Shown here: positions 52,418 to 61,274 of the stretch, piece after piece
Position numbering within the stretch: the stretch's first letter is position 1
How the letters are laid out: each line of letters opens with the position of its first letter
Assembly: GCA_002320815.1 (NCBI GenBank)
Contig: DCLA01000053.1
Span: 14,932 to 78,931 of the forward strand
Length of the DNA stretch: 64,000 nt
Reading direction: 5' to 3'
Source of the DNA: Myxococcales bacterium UBA1660
GTDB lineage: Bacteria; Myxococcota_A; Polyangia; Polyangiales; Houyiibacteriaceae
Translations under genes and position numbers: made by a program
Notes under the pieces: model-generated
Databases searched by the model: none
What the model was told of the DNA's origin: nothing
What the model saw: only the letters and a program-made list of their open reading frames with translations

Positions 52418-53155
52418 TCAGACGCCGATGAAGAGCCGGTGCCCGAAGTTCCGCTCGAGCTTGCTCTGGAAGATCTTCGAAGCCGCGCTCTCGATGTCGT
52501 ACTCGACGCGCTTGAAGTCGAAGGTCCGCGACTCGGTGTCGAAGGTCGTGAAGCTCGCGCGGTTGTCGTAGTCGCGCGGCTGCCCGACGCTGCCCACGCT
52601 CACGATGTACTTCGCGTCCGGGTCGAGCTGGAAGCGCTCGGCGGGGAGCTCCTCCACGGAGCCCGGCCGGAGCTCGAAGACCTTGCACAGATGCGAGTGC
52701 CCGATGAGCGTGATGTGCCCCAGGTCGTCCCACATCTGCAGGCACTCCCGCGCCTGCTCGGGCGCGAAGATGTACTCGAACTCCTCGAGCCGCAGCGGCG
52801 AGCCGTGGCAGAGGTGAACCCCCGTGTCCCGGACCTCGTGCTTGTACGGCAGGGTCTTGAGCCACGCGAGGTTCTCGTCGGAGAGCGTGTTCGCGTGGAG
52901 GTCGAGCGCCTGGCGCGCGGCCTCGTAGTAGTAGGAGTAGTCCATCCGACCCGCGACGGCGGCGTCGTGGTTGCCGAGGATGGTCACCTTGGCGGTCTCG
53001 CGAACGAGGTCCGAACATTCGTTCGGGCTCGCGCCGTACCCCACCACGTCACCGAGGCAGTAGTACTCGTCGATGTCCTCGTCCTCGAACCCCCGCATCA
53101 CGGCCGAGAGGGCTTCGATGTTGGCGTGGACGTCGCTGAAAATGCCGAAGCGCAT
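52418..53155 (-). CDS. YfcE/MJ0936-like metallophosphoesterase
   Basis: A 245-residue calcineurin-like phosphodiesterase. The five metal-binding blocks are present: FGIFSDVHAN, CLGDVVGYG, ILGNHDAAV, VHLCHGSP and LIGHSHLCK. The fold and length match the YfcE/MJ0936 family, which hydrolyse phosphodiesters. It may act on nucleotide second messengers; the substrate is unknown. It is a single gene behind its own candidate promoter. Confidence 0.87.
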   Translation of the reverse strand: MRFGIFSDVHANIEALSAVMRGFEDEDIDEYYCLGDVVGYGASPNECSDLVRETAKVTILGNHDAAVAGRMDYSYYYEAARQALDLHANTLSDENLAWLKTLPYKHEVRDTGVHLCHGSPLRLEEFEYIFAPEQARECLQMWDDLGHITLIGHSHLCKVFELRPGSVEELPAERFQLDPDAKYIVSVGSVGQPRDYDNRASFTTFDTESRTFDFKRVEYDIESAASKIFQSKLERNFGHRLFIGV

Positions 53156-53175
53156 GGGGAGGGAGCCGAACTTTC

Positions 53176-53204
53176 CTTGTAGAGGTTCCCGAAGCCTATG
53201 TCAC
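53176..53204 (-). promoter_or_regulatory. Candidate promoter of the metallophosphoesterase gene
   Basis: On the minus strand GTGACA (53204-53199) and TACAAG (53181-53176) are 17 bp apart, about 20 bp before the ATG. No purine-rich ribosome site precedes the ATG, so the message may be nearly leaderless. Confidence 0.4.
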
Positions 53205-53311
53205 GCGGTGGAGTTCCCCGTGCGGTGACTCACGCAAGGGGCTCGGGGGGTCCCCGAAGGTACGACAGTAGGCGGTAACCGGTAAAGGGGGTCGCGAGTA
53301 CCTTTCACGGG

Positions 53312-55855
53312 TTACTCGCCGACGCGGGCGAGAAAGCGGCGTGAGAACTCCCGAATGGGGTCCTCCTCACCGACGTCGTCGGGGCCCGCGACACGATCGC
53401 GGTGGGCTCGGGCGCGCTCGGCGTGGGCCGGCGCCGACAGCGCGCGGCGCCCGAGGGCGTCGTTTTCGTCGCTGGCGAGCTTGCGCAGGAAGCTGCCCTC
53501 GCCCTCCAGCTCCAGGTGCGCGAAGAGGTAGGCCAGGCGCTCGCCGACCCCGTCGACCTCGGCCACCCGGCGCAACCCGCGCTCGATCGAGCGGCCGAAG
53601 GTGGCCAGAACGCGAGCGACCTCTTCCCAGACCTCGGTGGGCTCGTCGACCAGGGCCTGCACCAGCGGCCGGATGGAGCGCCGCATCTGCAGCTCCCCGA
53701 GGCAGAGGGCCGCCGCCTGGCGCACGAAGGTCTTCCGCGCCCCCAGGGTGTCGATGAGCGCGCCGCCCGCCGCTTCCCCGAGGGGCAAGAGCGTGGGCAT
53801 CACGTCGAGCACCTCTTCGCGCGGCATCTTGCGCACCGCGCGCACCACTCGGCTCACGAGCTCGGCGTCGTCGGCGCCGGCCCGGGAGAGCAGCTCCAGC
53901 GCCGCCGCCCGGCGCAGCTTCGGGTGCTCCACGTAGGCCACGAGATCCTTGGTCTCCAGCGCGCCCAGATCGCCCTCGGCGACCGCCCGCGGCGCCTGGG
54001 ACCCCGGCCGGGCCGCGGCGATGTCCGTGTGCGCCTGCTCGTGGGCGTCGCCGTCCAGGGCGACCTCGTACTCCTCGGCGAGGGTCAGCAAGCGCTCCCA
54101 GTTGTCGGCCACCGCCCGGTCGTCGAAGCCGCCGCGTCCCTCGAGCCGCGAGGTGCCCCGGAAGGCGTCGACCAGCCGCTCGACCATCTCGCCGGGCTCG
54201 GCGACCACCCCCAGCGAGACCGCCCGACTCACCAGCGGGCCCTCGATGGCCACGCCGTGCTTCAACGCGTCGTCGAGGATCCGCCGGAAGGCGTCGTCGA
54301 CCTGATCCCGGGGAATCGAGAGGGCGAGGATCGCCATGTCCAGCTTGGCCGGCTTGGACCACCGCCCCAGGGCGGTCACCGCCTCCCGCGCCGCCTTGGC
54401 CGACTCCGCGGGCGGCGCGTCCAGGAAGGGATGGCCCCGCAGACTCAGCGGCGGCGGCGCGGCCAGCGCCCGCTCCATGACCACGGCGGTCTCGGCGCCC
54501 TCGCCGGCCCCGTCGCGGTCCGCCCGCGTCAGCACCGACGCCAGGTTCGAGCGACGCGGCCCGAGCTCCACCTCCACGGTGCGCTCGAAGCGCCCCGCGG
54601 GTCCGAAGATGGCGGCGGTGGCCGTCGCTCCGTCCCGGAGCGCCTCGAGGATGGCCCGATGGTCCGGGTCCGTGGGGTCCATCGCCGCCCGCCGGGCGTA
54701 GGGCCGCGGCTCCGACCACTCCACCAGCGCGAGGAGGACCACCGGGGTGTTCTCGATGGCGATGTACTGGGGCAGGAGCTCCACGTCGCCGCGGAAGGCT
54801 TCTTCGTGGTGCTCGCCGAGCCGCACGAAGAGCCAGGGGCCGTCGGCCATGGTGGCCATCATCTGGATCGAGGGGTCCTCGAAGAACCCAGCCGGCGGCG
54901 TCGCCGGGGTGGGGATCCGCTTCTCCGCGTGGGAGGGCCCGTCGTCCATGCGCAGCTCGCTGCGGATCGGAGGCAGCTCCTCGTCGAGGAGTTCCACGTC
55001 GTCGTCGTCCAGGACCGAGGTCGCCAGCGGCGAGAGGGGCTCGTCCCACTCCGGCTCGTCCTCGTCGTCCAGGGACACCACCTCGCCCTCCTCGGGCTCG
55101 GTCGGGAAGGGCAGCACCCGGCCGCCGATCTCCCCGGTGTCCTCCCCGGGCAGCGGCTCCTCGTCGAGGGCCTCCAGGTCGTCGACCAGCTCCACCGCCT
55201 CGGCCAGCGACTCCACGCCGTTGGCCGCCGCGGACGTCGGCTCGCCCTCGAGCTCCACGGCCTGTGCCAGGAGCTCCGCCTCGCGCTCCCGGAGCGCCTC
55301 CAGGCGGTCTTCGAGCTCCTGCTCGCGAACGTCGACGTCTCGGCCGAGGGCCTCCAGCCGCTCGGCCTCCCGGTCCAACTCGGCCTCCCGCGCGGCCACC
55401 GCCTCGCGGTCCCGCGCGACGGCCTCCTGGTCGCGAGCCAGCGCCTCCCGGGCCTCGGTGTCCGCGCCGCCCGCGGGCGTCTCCAGGTAGGCCCGGAGTC
55501 CTGCGGCACCGACCACCGCGTCCGCCTTGGCCACGTAGGCCGGCAGCTCCCGCGCCTCGTCGGCCAGCCGCCCCAGCAGCGCCGCTCGCTCGTGGAGCAG
55601 CCGATGCGCGAGCACCTCCGGGACCACCAGCACGAAGCGGCGCCCCTCCGGGTCGTGGAAGACGTAGGGCTCGGCGAGTTCGCCCACCGCCGTGCGGTGC
55701 AGGCTCCCGTCGAGGGCCTTCGCCTTCAGCGCCGGGTCGGTGTGGACGTTGACCGCGCAGACGATCTGGAGGGTGCGCGTTCCTCCTTCGGGCACCGGGA
55801 CGTGCACCGTGGACCGGCGTGTCCGTCCCTCTTCCCCGTCATAAGGCAGCTCCAT
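53312..55855 (-). CDS. Large CpXC-like, coiled-coil and HEAT-repeat protein
   Basis: An 847-residue cytoplasmic protein; ATG 55855 begins the first recognisable strand. Residues 1-100 resemble the CpXC domain (IVCAVNVHTDPALKAKALDG; FVFHDPEG-type strand YVFHDPEGRRFVLVVPEV), but the CxxC zinc ligands are missing. A charged coiled coil spans about 120-185, then a long acidic linker. A central alpha/beta region includes DGPWLFVRLGEHHEE. The final 250 residues are helical repeats of HEAT type (DLVAYVEHPKLRRAAALELL, KTFVRQAAALCLGELQMRRS). A scaffold role is inferred. Confidence 0.7.
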   Translation of the reverse strand: MELPYDGEEGRTRRSTVHVPVPEGGTRTLQIVCAVNVHTDPALKAKALDGSLHRTAVGELAEPYVFHDPEGRRFVLVVPEVLAHRLLHERAALLGRLADEARELPAYVAKADAVVGAAGLRAYLETPAGGADTEAREALARDQEAVARDREAVAAREAELDREAERLEALGRDVDVREQELEDRLEALREREAELLAQAVELEGEPTSAAANGVESLAEAVELVDDLEALDEEPLPGEDTGEIGGRVLPFPTEPEEGEVVSLDDEDEPEWDEPLSPLATSVLDDDDVELLDEELPPIRSELRMDDGPSHAEKRIPTPATPPAGFFEDPSIQMMATMADGPWLFVRLGEHHEEAFRGDVELLPQYIAIENTPVVLLALVEWSEPRPYARRAAMDPTDPDHRAILEALRDGATATAAIFGPAGRFERTVEVELGPRRSNLASVLTRADRDGAGEGAETAVVMERALAAPPPLSLRGHPFLDAPPAESAKAAREAVTALGRWSKPAKLDMAILALSIPRDQVDDAFRRILDDALKHGVAIEGPLVSRAVSLGVVAEPGEMVERLVDAFRGTSRLEGRGGFDDRAVADNWERLLTLAEEYEVALDGDAHEQAHTDIAAARPGSQAPRAVAEGDLGALETKDLVAYVEHPKLRRAAALELLSRAGADDAELVSRVVRAVRKMPREEVLDVMPTLLPLGEAAGGALIDTLGARKTFVRQAAALCLGELQMRRSIRPLVQALVDEPTEVWEEVARVLATFGRSIERGLRRVAEVDGVGERLAYLFAHLELEGEGSFLRKLASDENDALGRRALSAPAHAERARAHRDRVAGPDDVGEEDPIREFSRRFLARVGE

Positions 55856-55936
55856 CGCTGGGTCGGGATCTACCAGAGATCTCCGTCCGCCCGAAAGCAC
55901 CATGCGCAGCGGGGCCCCATCGAGTAGGAGATCGCC

Positions 55937-56506
55937 ATGAGCGATCGCGCCCCCGACCACGTGGAAGACCTCGCCAGCGCCTGCATGGCCTCCGTGCGCG
56001 CCACCGTCGGCGTCGACCTCGATCTGAGCGCCGACACCCTCCCCATCCTGGACCACTACGCCCACGAGGTCCTGGACGTCAGCGCCGAGGACATCCTCCA
56101 GCTCACCGCCCCGATGTGCGGCGCCTACTTTGGCGAGGTCCTGCGGCGGCGCTTCGGCGGCCTGCGCTGGCACGCGCCCAAGGACGAGCCGGCGAACTGG
56201 CGCCTGGAGCTCGAGCCGGCCTTCCTCTTCTTCAACCCGGTGGGGATCGCGATCGAGGTGATCACCGAGGCCGACGCCCCCGGCTGGCATGCCCACCTGG
56301 GTCTCCGGCCCGAGGATCGCGAGGAGGTCGAGCGGTCCGTCGCGGTCTTCGGCGACACCCGGGAGAGCGACTACTACTCCTTCGCCATCCGCGGCGAAGT
56401 GATCGAGCAGGCCCTCGAGGCCCTGGGGCGCCTCGCCGCCGGGCGCGACCCGGCTAGCTTCGACGCCCAGGCCTACGCCCACCACATCGAGCGCCAGAAG
56501 AACTGA
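55937..56506 (+). CDS. Conserved-looking hypothetical protein
   Basis: A 189-residue soluble protein. It has helical HYAHEVLDVSAEDILQLTAP, MCGAYFGEVLRRRFGGLRWH and an ELEPAFLFFNPVGIAIEV strand. These recall small DUF proteins from myxobacterial genomes, but no named family is certain. There is no signal peptide. The start is ATG 55937, 81 bp from the divergent HEAT protein, and its stop lies 10 bp from the convergent lipoprotein stop. Confidence 0.6.
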   Translation: MSDRAPDHVEDLASACMASVRATVGVDLDLSADTLPILDHYAHEVLDVSAEDILQLTAPMCGAYFGEVLRRRFGGLRWHAPKDEPANWRLELEPAFLFFNPVGIAIEVITEADAPGWHAHLGLRPEDREEVERSVAVFGDTRESDYYSFAIRGEVIEQALEALGRLAAGRDPASFDAQAYAHHIERQKN

Positions 56507-56516
56507 GCGCTACCCG

Positions 56517-57611
56517 TCAGTCGTCGCGTTCGGCCGGGGGGATCCACCGCGGGAGCACCGCGTTCCCCGGCACGACGAAGGCCCGCTTTCCCGCCGCCAG
56601 CAGCCCGAAGGCGCGGAGCGCGCCGACGCCATAGACCCCGGGCTCCATGCCGTCGAAGTGGGCCTGGGTCCCCGCGTCGAGCCAGCCGATGGGGGTCCCG
56701 TCGAGGGTGATGATCATCCGGTAGGCGGCCCGGTTGGTCACCACCAGCCCGCTCTCCGGCGCGTCCTCGCCGGGCTCGCCCCGGGGGCCGCGGTTGCGCT
56801 CGAGCTGCCCCATCGAGCTCTCGGTGAGGAAGACTCGGTGGTCCCGGTCCGAGATCCCCTCGGGCGGGTCCACGTGGTCCGCCCGGAGCGCGCGTCGCGG
56901 CATGCGGATCCCCACGTCGGCGGTCCGGTCCGCGAGCCAGAGCCCCACCCGGAAGGACGGCGGCGAGCCCCCTTCCCCGCAGCGACGCGCCAGCCCGCTG
57001 GGCCCCTCGCCGGTCCACTCGGCGACCAGCCGGCAGATCAGATCCCCGGGCCCGTGCTGTTCCCGGGGCGGCGGCATCCCCACCCGGTGGCTCGGCGTGC
57101 CCCGGGGTCGCCCACCCTCGAACCAATGGGCCATCTGGCCGGGTCCCAGGGGGCGGCCCCCGTCGCCGTCGAAGACGTAGGCGCCGAGCTCGTCGCGCCG
57201 GATGCGGATCTCCGAACCCTCCGGCACCGGCCACCCGGCGCCCCGGAAACGCGCGCGGAGTCGGTCGGTGCCGACGTCCACGTGGAGCTCCGCCGCCGGC
57301 CGTGCGGCGGCCGGGTTCCCGTCGCCCAGGCTGCGCGGTACCCGGAGCCGGACCCGGTAGACCAGGCGGCGCGCGTCGACGGTCTCGTCCGTCGAGTAGT
57401 CGCGATCGTCGGCGAAGGCCGGGACCACGCGGCGGCGTTCGGTGCGGCCGCCAGGGACGTCCGTGGGCGCGTAGACCTTCTCCGGAGGGACCGGCGGGGG
57501 CGCGGGGGGCGCCTCCGGGGGCGGCGGGAGCACGCGGTTCGGGTCGCCCTCGTCGCAGGCGACCGAACCACCGAGCAGGAGGAGGAGCGCCGCCGAGGCG
57601 GCGCGTCTCAC
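56517..57611 (-). CDS. Lipoprotein (hypothetical)
   Basis: A 364-residue lipoprotein: GTG 57611 gives VRRAASAALLLLLGGSVAC with lipobox, then a Pro-rich spacer (RVLPPPPEAPPAPPPVPPEK). The body is beta-rich with two similar halves (RLVYRVRLRVPRSLGDG and YRMIITLDGTPIGWLDAG), and a putative Cys pair (ICRLV...ARRCGE). No family is recognised. The GTG overlaps the stop of the upstream PEGA gene as GTGA, so they are coupled. Confidence 0.6.
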   Translation of the reverse strand: MRRAASAALLLLLGGSVACDEGDPNRVLPPPPEAPPAPPPVPPEKVYAPTDVPGGRTERRRVVPAFADDRDYSTDETVDARRLVYRVRLRVPRSLGDGNPAAARPAAELHVDVGTDRLRARFRGAGWPVPEGSEIRIRRDELGAYVFDGDGGRPLGPGQMAHWFEGGRPRGTPSHRVGMPPPREQHGPGDLICRLVAEWTGEGPSGLARRCGEGGSPPSFRVGLWLADRTADVGIRMPRRALRADHVDPPEGISDRDHRVFLTESSMGQLERNRGPRGEPGEDAPESGLVVTNRAAYRMIITLDGTPIGWLDAGTQAHFDGMEPGVYGVGALRAFGLLAAGKRAFVVPGNAVLPRWIPPAERDD

Positions 57612-58990
57612 CGGCCGCCGAACTCGATGACGATCTGCCCGTTGGGCGACTGACCGAGCTCGTTGTCGTCCCGGGTCAGGACCACCGCCGTGACCACCGC
57701 GCCGACCACCAGGGCACCGCCCACGGCGGCCCAGAGCCACCACTTCTTCCAGAGCGGGTCGCCCTCGTCTTCTTCGTCGGGATCCGCGCTGACCAGCTGG
57801 CCGTCGCTGCCGATGATCTGCTCGTCGTCGTCGCCGACCCGCGGCGCCAGGACGTTCTGCACGCCGGCCTGCACGGCCCGCTGCACCACCGGCTCCAGCT
57901 CGCCGAGCGCGCGCGGGGCCTGGACCTCGCCGCGCAGCATCCGACGCCCGGAGGCGACGTCGAAGATGACCATCTCCAGCTTCACCTGGTCCCGGGAGTC
58001 GCCGTAGCTCACGCGGATGACGCCGATCTTGTCGAGGTCGAGGAGCTGCCCCACCTGCTGGATGGGACCATCGCCGACCTCGAGCTCGTGGCCGGTGATG
58101 CCGGCGACCATCTCGGCCATGCCCTCGTTCCCCTCGGCGTCGATGAGGAACGCCTGGACCTCGGACTGGTCCCGACCGACGTCGACCTGCTCGATGTAGG
58201 GCGTCGCCCCGGGCCGGGTGAGGCGCACCGTGTGCTCGCCGGGAGCGAGATCGGTGACCGTGAGCGGGGTGAGCCCCCGAGGCACGAAGTCCACGTAGGC
58301 GATGGCCCCGGTGGGATCGCTCATGACGTGGATCGCGCCATCGGTCCGGCGGGGCGTCGCCCGCTCGTACTGCTCCACGACCTCGGGCGGGAACTCGTTC
58401 GGATCCGGCTTGATGTGCGGCATCTGCCGATGGAGCCGCTCGAAGATCCGACGCCCCACCCGGGTGTTCCCCGAGAACACGTAGGAGGCGCCCAGGTAGA
58501 GCAGCGCGGTGCCCAGTCCGGACTCGTCCTCGAGCGCCGCCTGAGAGGCGTCGAACTCCTCGACGGCCTGACCCAGGAGCTGGATCGCGTTGTCGAGCTG
58601 GAGGTCCAGGTAGGCTTGGCTGCCCTCGGCGTAGAGCCGGCGGGCCTCGGTGATGTGCTGCAGGGCGGCGTCGTCGTAGCCCAGGAAGCGCTGGTCGGCC
58701 GCGGCCCAGTCGGCGGCGGCGACCTCGCGGAGCGCGGCCCGGGCGGCGCTACCGGCGCGGGCGGCCACGGCCTCCAGCTCCGGCTCGAGGGCGTGCGACA
58801 CCACGTAGACGCGCTGCCTCGCGACGGGCCCCGTCGGCGCGGCGGCCTCCTCCGAACCCGGCGCCTCTTCGGCGGCAGCCTCTTCTTCCTGGGCGAGCGC
58901 GGAAGCGCTGACCCCGAAGATGCAGGCGACGGCGATGAGGGCGCGGGTGAAGTCAGCGACCTTGATCGAGATCTCGGACCAGAGCAGCAA
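57608..58990 (-). CDS. PEGA-domain protein with signal peptide and C-terminal membrane helix
   Basis: About 460 residues if started at TTG 58990; no ATG or GTG lies between there and the signal peptide DFTRALIAVACIFGVSASAL. The mature part has an acidic stretch, TPR-like helices (DAALQHITEARRLYAEGSQ, GTALLYLGASYVFSGNTR), a PEGA domain (GAIAYVDFVPRGLTPLTVTD, GEHTVRL) and a C-terminal helix WWLWAAVGGALVVGAVVTAVV. Proteins of this form are common in myxobacteria and probably sit in the periplasm. The start codon is uncertain, and the 5' end overlaps the upstream gene by 38 bp. Confidence 0.7.
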   Translation of the reverse strand: MLLWSEISIKVADFTRALIAVACIFGVSASALAQEEEAAAEEAPGSEEAAAPTGPVARQRVYVVSHALEPELEAVAARAGSAARAALREVAAADWAAADQRFLGYDDAALQHITEARRLYAEGSQAYLDLQLDNAIQLLGQAVEEFDASQAALEDESGLGTALLYLGASYVFSGNTRVGRRIFERLHRQMPHIKPDPNEFPPEVVEQYERATPRRTDGAIHVMSDPTGAIAYVDFVPRGLTPLTVTDLAPGEHTVRLTRPGATPYIEQVDVGRDQSEVQAFLIDAEGNEGMAEMVAGITGHELEVGDGPIQQVGQLLDLDKIGVIRVSYGDSRDQVKLEMVIFDVASGRRMLRGEVQAPRALGELEPVVQRAVQAGVQNVLAPRVGDDDEQIIGSDGQLVSADPDEEDEGDPLWKKWWLWAAVGGALVVGAVVTAVVLTRDDNELGQSPNGQIVIEFGGR

Positions 58991-59324
58991 GGTTGGGATC
59001 GTCCTCGAGGGTGTGGCGGATATGGGCCTCGAGCTCGGCGCGTGCCGCAGCATCCAGCTGGGCGACGCCAGGCGCGGAGAGCGCCTCCTGGACCAACCTG
59101 TCCACCGCCGCCGCGCCGTCGATGCGGCCCGCGCGGAGGTCTTCGACGACACCATCGACGGAACCGGCCTTCTGCGCCTCGGCGCTGGGGGCGGTTTGGT
59201 CGAGGGCGGCCTCGAAGGCCTGACGGGACTCGTCCGATCGCTGGGCCTTCGTGGACTCGGGCCGAGCGTCGGCACCGGGCACCTTGGGAGGGCCACCACC
59301 GGGTGGTTTGATGGGCGAGGTCAT
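58953..59324 (-). CDS. Small helical protein (hypothetical)
   Basis: A 123-residue protein. ATG 59324 follows AGGAG. A Pro/Gly-rich N-terminus (MTSPIKPPGGGPPKVPG) precedes amphipathic helices, ending with a conserved-looking tail (EAHIRHTLEDDPNLAALVRD). It recalls small proteins found beside type III secretion-like or PEGA clusters in myxobacteria, but no secretion genes are visible. It overlaps the 5' end of the PEGA gene by 38 bp. Confidence 0.6.
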   Translation of the reverse strand: MTSPIKPPGGGPPKVPGADARPESTKAQRSDESRQAFEAALDQTAPSAEAQKAGSVDGVVEDLRAGRIDGAAAVDRLVQEALSAPGVAQLDAAARAELEAHIRHTLEDDPNLAALVRDLDQGR

Positions 59325-59433
59325 CCAGAGCTCCTGCGGAGAGTAACGAAAGGGTCGCGCGCACCGCAAGGCGGAGCGCCCGCCGCTCGCCGGGTTCCTC
59401 GGAGGACCCCGGGAGCGACGAGGGGTTCGGTGG

Positions 59434-59895
59434 TCAACGGACGTTCTGGATGACGGCCTTGGCGGTGTCGTGCCGGGCCTTCATCACGTTCGAGGTGGTC
59501 TGGAAGACCCGCTGCTCCATGGCCATCTGCTGCTGGAGCTTGAGGAGCTCCTCGGCGGTGCTGCTCGAGGAGCCGATCATGTCCTGCAGGGACCCATTGG
59601 TGGCGGGGGCGACGGTGCCCGTGGACTCGGCGGTCCCGGTGGTGGCGGTGCCGGTGGTGGCGGTGCCGGTGGCGGCGCTGCTCGCCGACGAGCTGCTGGC
59701 TCCGCCGCGGACGGCGGCCGCCACCGCGGAGCCCCCGGGCAGGAGTCCCGCGGCCTGTTCGACCCCGGCGAGGAGCGCGTGGGCGCCCTCCCCGAGGGTC
59801 TCGGCAAAGCGGCGCGAGGCGGGCTGGGGTGTCTGCCGCGGCTCGGTCTCGCGGAGCGTGAGATGAGGCTGGCCGGTGCGATCGATGGTCGTCAT
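59434..59895 (-). CDS. Small Ser/Thr/Ala-rich protein with C-terminal helix, inner-rod-like
   Basis: A 153-residue protein starting MTTIDRTGQPHLTLRETE. The middle is low-complexity Ser/Ala/Thr/Gly (residues about 65-100, imperfect TGTAT repeats). The last 40 residues are one helix, ELLKLQQQMAMEQRVFQTTS then NVMKARHDTAKAVIQ. The pattern of this tail resembles type III secretion inner-rod proteins (YscI/PrgJ), but the match is weak and no other secretion genes lie in the window. It is upstream of, and co-directional with, the 59324 gene. Confidence 0.55.
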   Translation of the reverse strand: MTTIDRTGQPHLTLRETEPRQTPQPASRRFAETLGEGAHALLAGVEQAAGLLPGGSAVAAAVRGGASSSSASSAATGTATTGTATTGTAESTGTVAPATNGSLQDMIGSSSSTAEELLKLQQQMAMEQRVFQTTSNVMKARHDTAKAVIQNVR

Positions 59896-60057
59896 GGGTG
59901 CTTCTCCTGGGCGCGCGAAGGGCGCGATTCGTGGCCGTTCTCGCGCCCGGCTCCGCCCGGTTGCGCGGTGTCGTCGATTTTTCCAGCACCCATCCGCGCC
60001 GAGCCGGCGGCTCCCCCCGGGCTTGACCGGAGCCGATCCCGGGCCGATACCTCGCCC

Positions 60058-60606
60058 ATGTCCCCCGACCTGGACCGCGCCGCGCGCGCCATCGACGAGT
60101 TCCTGGCGGCGCTGGGCCACACCGCGGCCACCGAGCCCGAGATCGCCGGAACCGGCGAGCGGGTGGCCCAGGCCTTCGCCGACGATCTCCTGGCGGGCTA
60201 CGGCGCGGACCCGGCGACGATCCTGAGCGAGACCTGCGCGACCACCAGCCGCACGGACCTCGTCGTCGTGCGCGGGATCGCGGTGAGCGTGACCTGCCCC
60301 CACCACCTCCTACCCAGCCCGGGCACGGCCACCGTGGCCTACCGACCGACCGACCGCCTGGTCGGGCTCGGCGCGATGGGCCGCCTGGTCCAGTGCTTCG
60401 GCCGCCGCCTGGCCCTCCAGGAGACCGTGGCCCAGCAGGTGGCCGACGCCCTGGTGGAACACCTCGGCGCCGCCAGCGCGGGCTGCGCCCTCGACCTCCA
60501 GCCGCTGTGCATGATCGCCCGCGGCGACCGCCAGCATCAGGCGCGCGCCATCAGCGTCGCCACCGCCGGCGCCCCCGACGACGCCCTCCGACGAGCCCTC
60601 GCATGA
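60058..60606 (+). CDS. folE: GTP cyclohydrolase I homologue with altered active site
   Basis: A 182-residue member of the GTP cyclohydrolase I fold, shorter than typical FolE (about 220). Conserved blocks: GTGERVAQAFADDLLAGYG, VTCPHHLLPSPGTATVAYRP, GLGAMGRLVQCFGRRLALQE and LCMIARG. The zinc ligands look present (Cys and His of CPHH, Cys of LCM). In known enzymes the first block is CEHH and the last is HxCxxxRG with a catalytic His (H179 in E. coli); here Glu is Pro and the His position is Pro (QPLC). Reduced or altered activity is inferred. It overlaps the next gene by ATGA. Confidence 0.75.
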   Translation: MSPDLDRAARAIDEFLAALGHTAATEPEIAGTGERVAQAFADDLLAGYGADPATILSETCATTSRTDLVVVRGIAVSVTCPHHLLPSPGTATVAYRPTDRLVGLGAMGRLVQCFGRRLALQETVAQQVADALVEHLGAASAGCALDLQPLCMIARGDRQHQARAISVATAGAPDDALRRALA

Positions 60607-61256
60607 CCGATCTCCCCACCGACGACGAGCTCCGGGAGGTCCCGGTCTTCCCGCTGCCCAGCGTGGTCTTCTTCCCGGGGACCGAGCTCCCGCTCCACCT
60701 CTTCGAGCCCCGTTACCGCACGATGGCCGAGGAGTGCGTGGTGAACGGCAGCGGCCTGGTGGTCGTCAGCCTGCTGCGTCCCGGGTACGAAGCGGAGTAC
60801 GAGGGTCGCCCGGCGATCCACACCCTGTCGGGCATCGGCCGGGTCACCGCTCATCGGCGGAACCGCGACGGCACCCACGACATCCTCCTCGAGGGGCTCG
60901 GCCGGGTCCACGTCGACGAGCTCCCGGCGGACGCGCGGCCCTATCGGGTCGCTCGGGCGACCCGCGCGAAGACCCTCCACGGCGAGCTGCCGCGCCACGA
61001 ACTCGCGCCGCTGCTGAGCTGCGTCTCGCGGGTGGCGTCGGTGGTCCGCGAGCGGCACCCGGACTTCGAGGTGGGCTTCGGCATCGACGACGACGTGGCC
61101 ACCATCATCGACCGCATCGCCGACCGCTTCGTCTCCGAGCCCCCGCGGCGACAGGAAGTCCTCGAGGCCCTGGACCTTCGGGAACGGCTCGAGAAGGTCA
61201 CCGACGCCGTCGGCGACCTGCTCGCGCTCATCGGGGCCCGCGAAGAGCCCTCCTGA
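60603..61256 (+). CDS. Lon N-terminal substrate-binding-domain protein
   Basis: A 217-residue stand-alone LON/PUA-like domain: VPVFPLPSVVFFPGTELPLH then LFEPRYRTMAEE, followed by SGIGRVTAHRRNRDGTHDIL and helical C-terminus with a possible coiled coil. It lacks the Lon ATPase and protease, as in a common bacterial family of unknown function, perhaps an adaptor. It is translationally coupled (ATGA) to the GTP cyclohydrolase I homologue. Confidence 0.85.
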   Translation: MTDLPTDDELREVPVFPLPSVVFFPGTELPLHLFEPRYRTMAEECVVNGSGLVVVSLLRPGYEAEYEGRPAIHTLSGIGRVTAHRRNRDGTHDILLEGLGRVHVDELPADARPYRVARATRAKTLHGELPRHELAPLLSCVSRVASVVRERHPDFEVGFGIDDDVATIIDRIADRFVSEPPRRQEVLEALDLRERLEKVTDAVGDLLALIGAREEPS

Positions 61257-61274
61257 AGGGCTCCGCGGCGGCCC

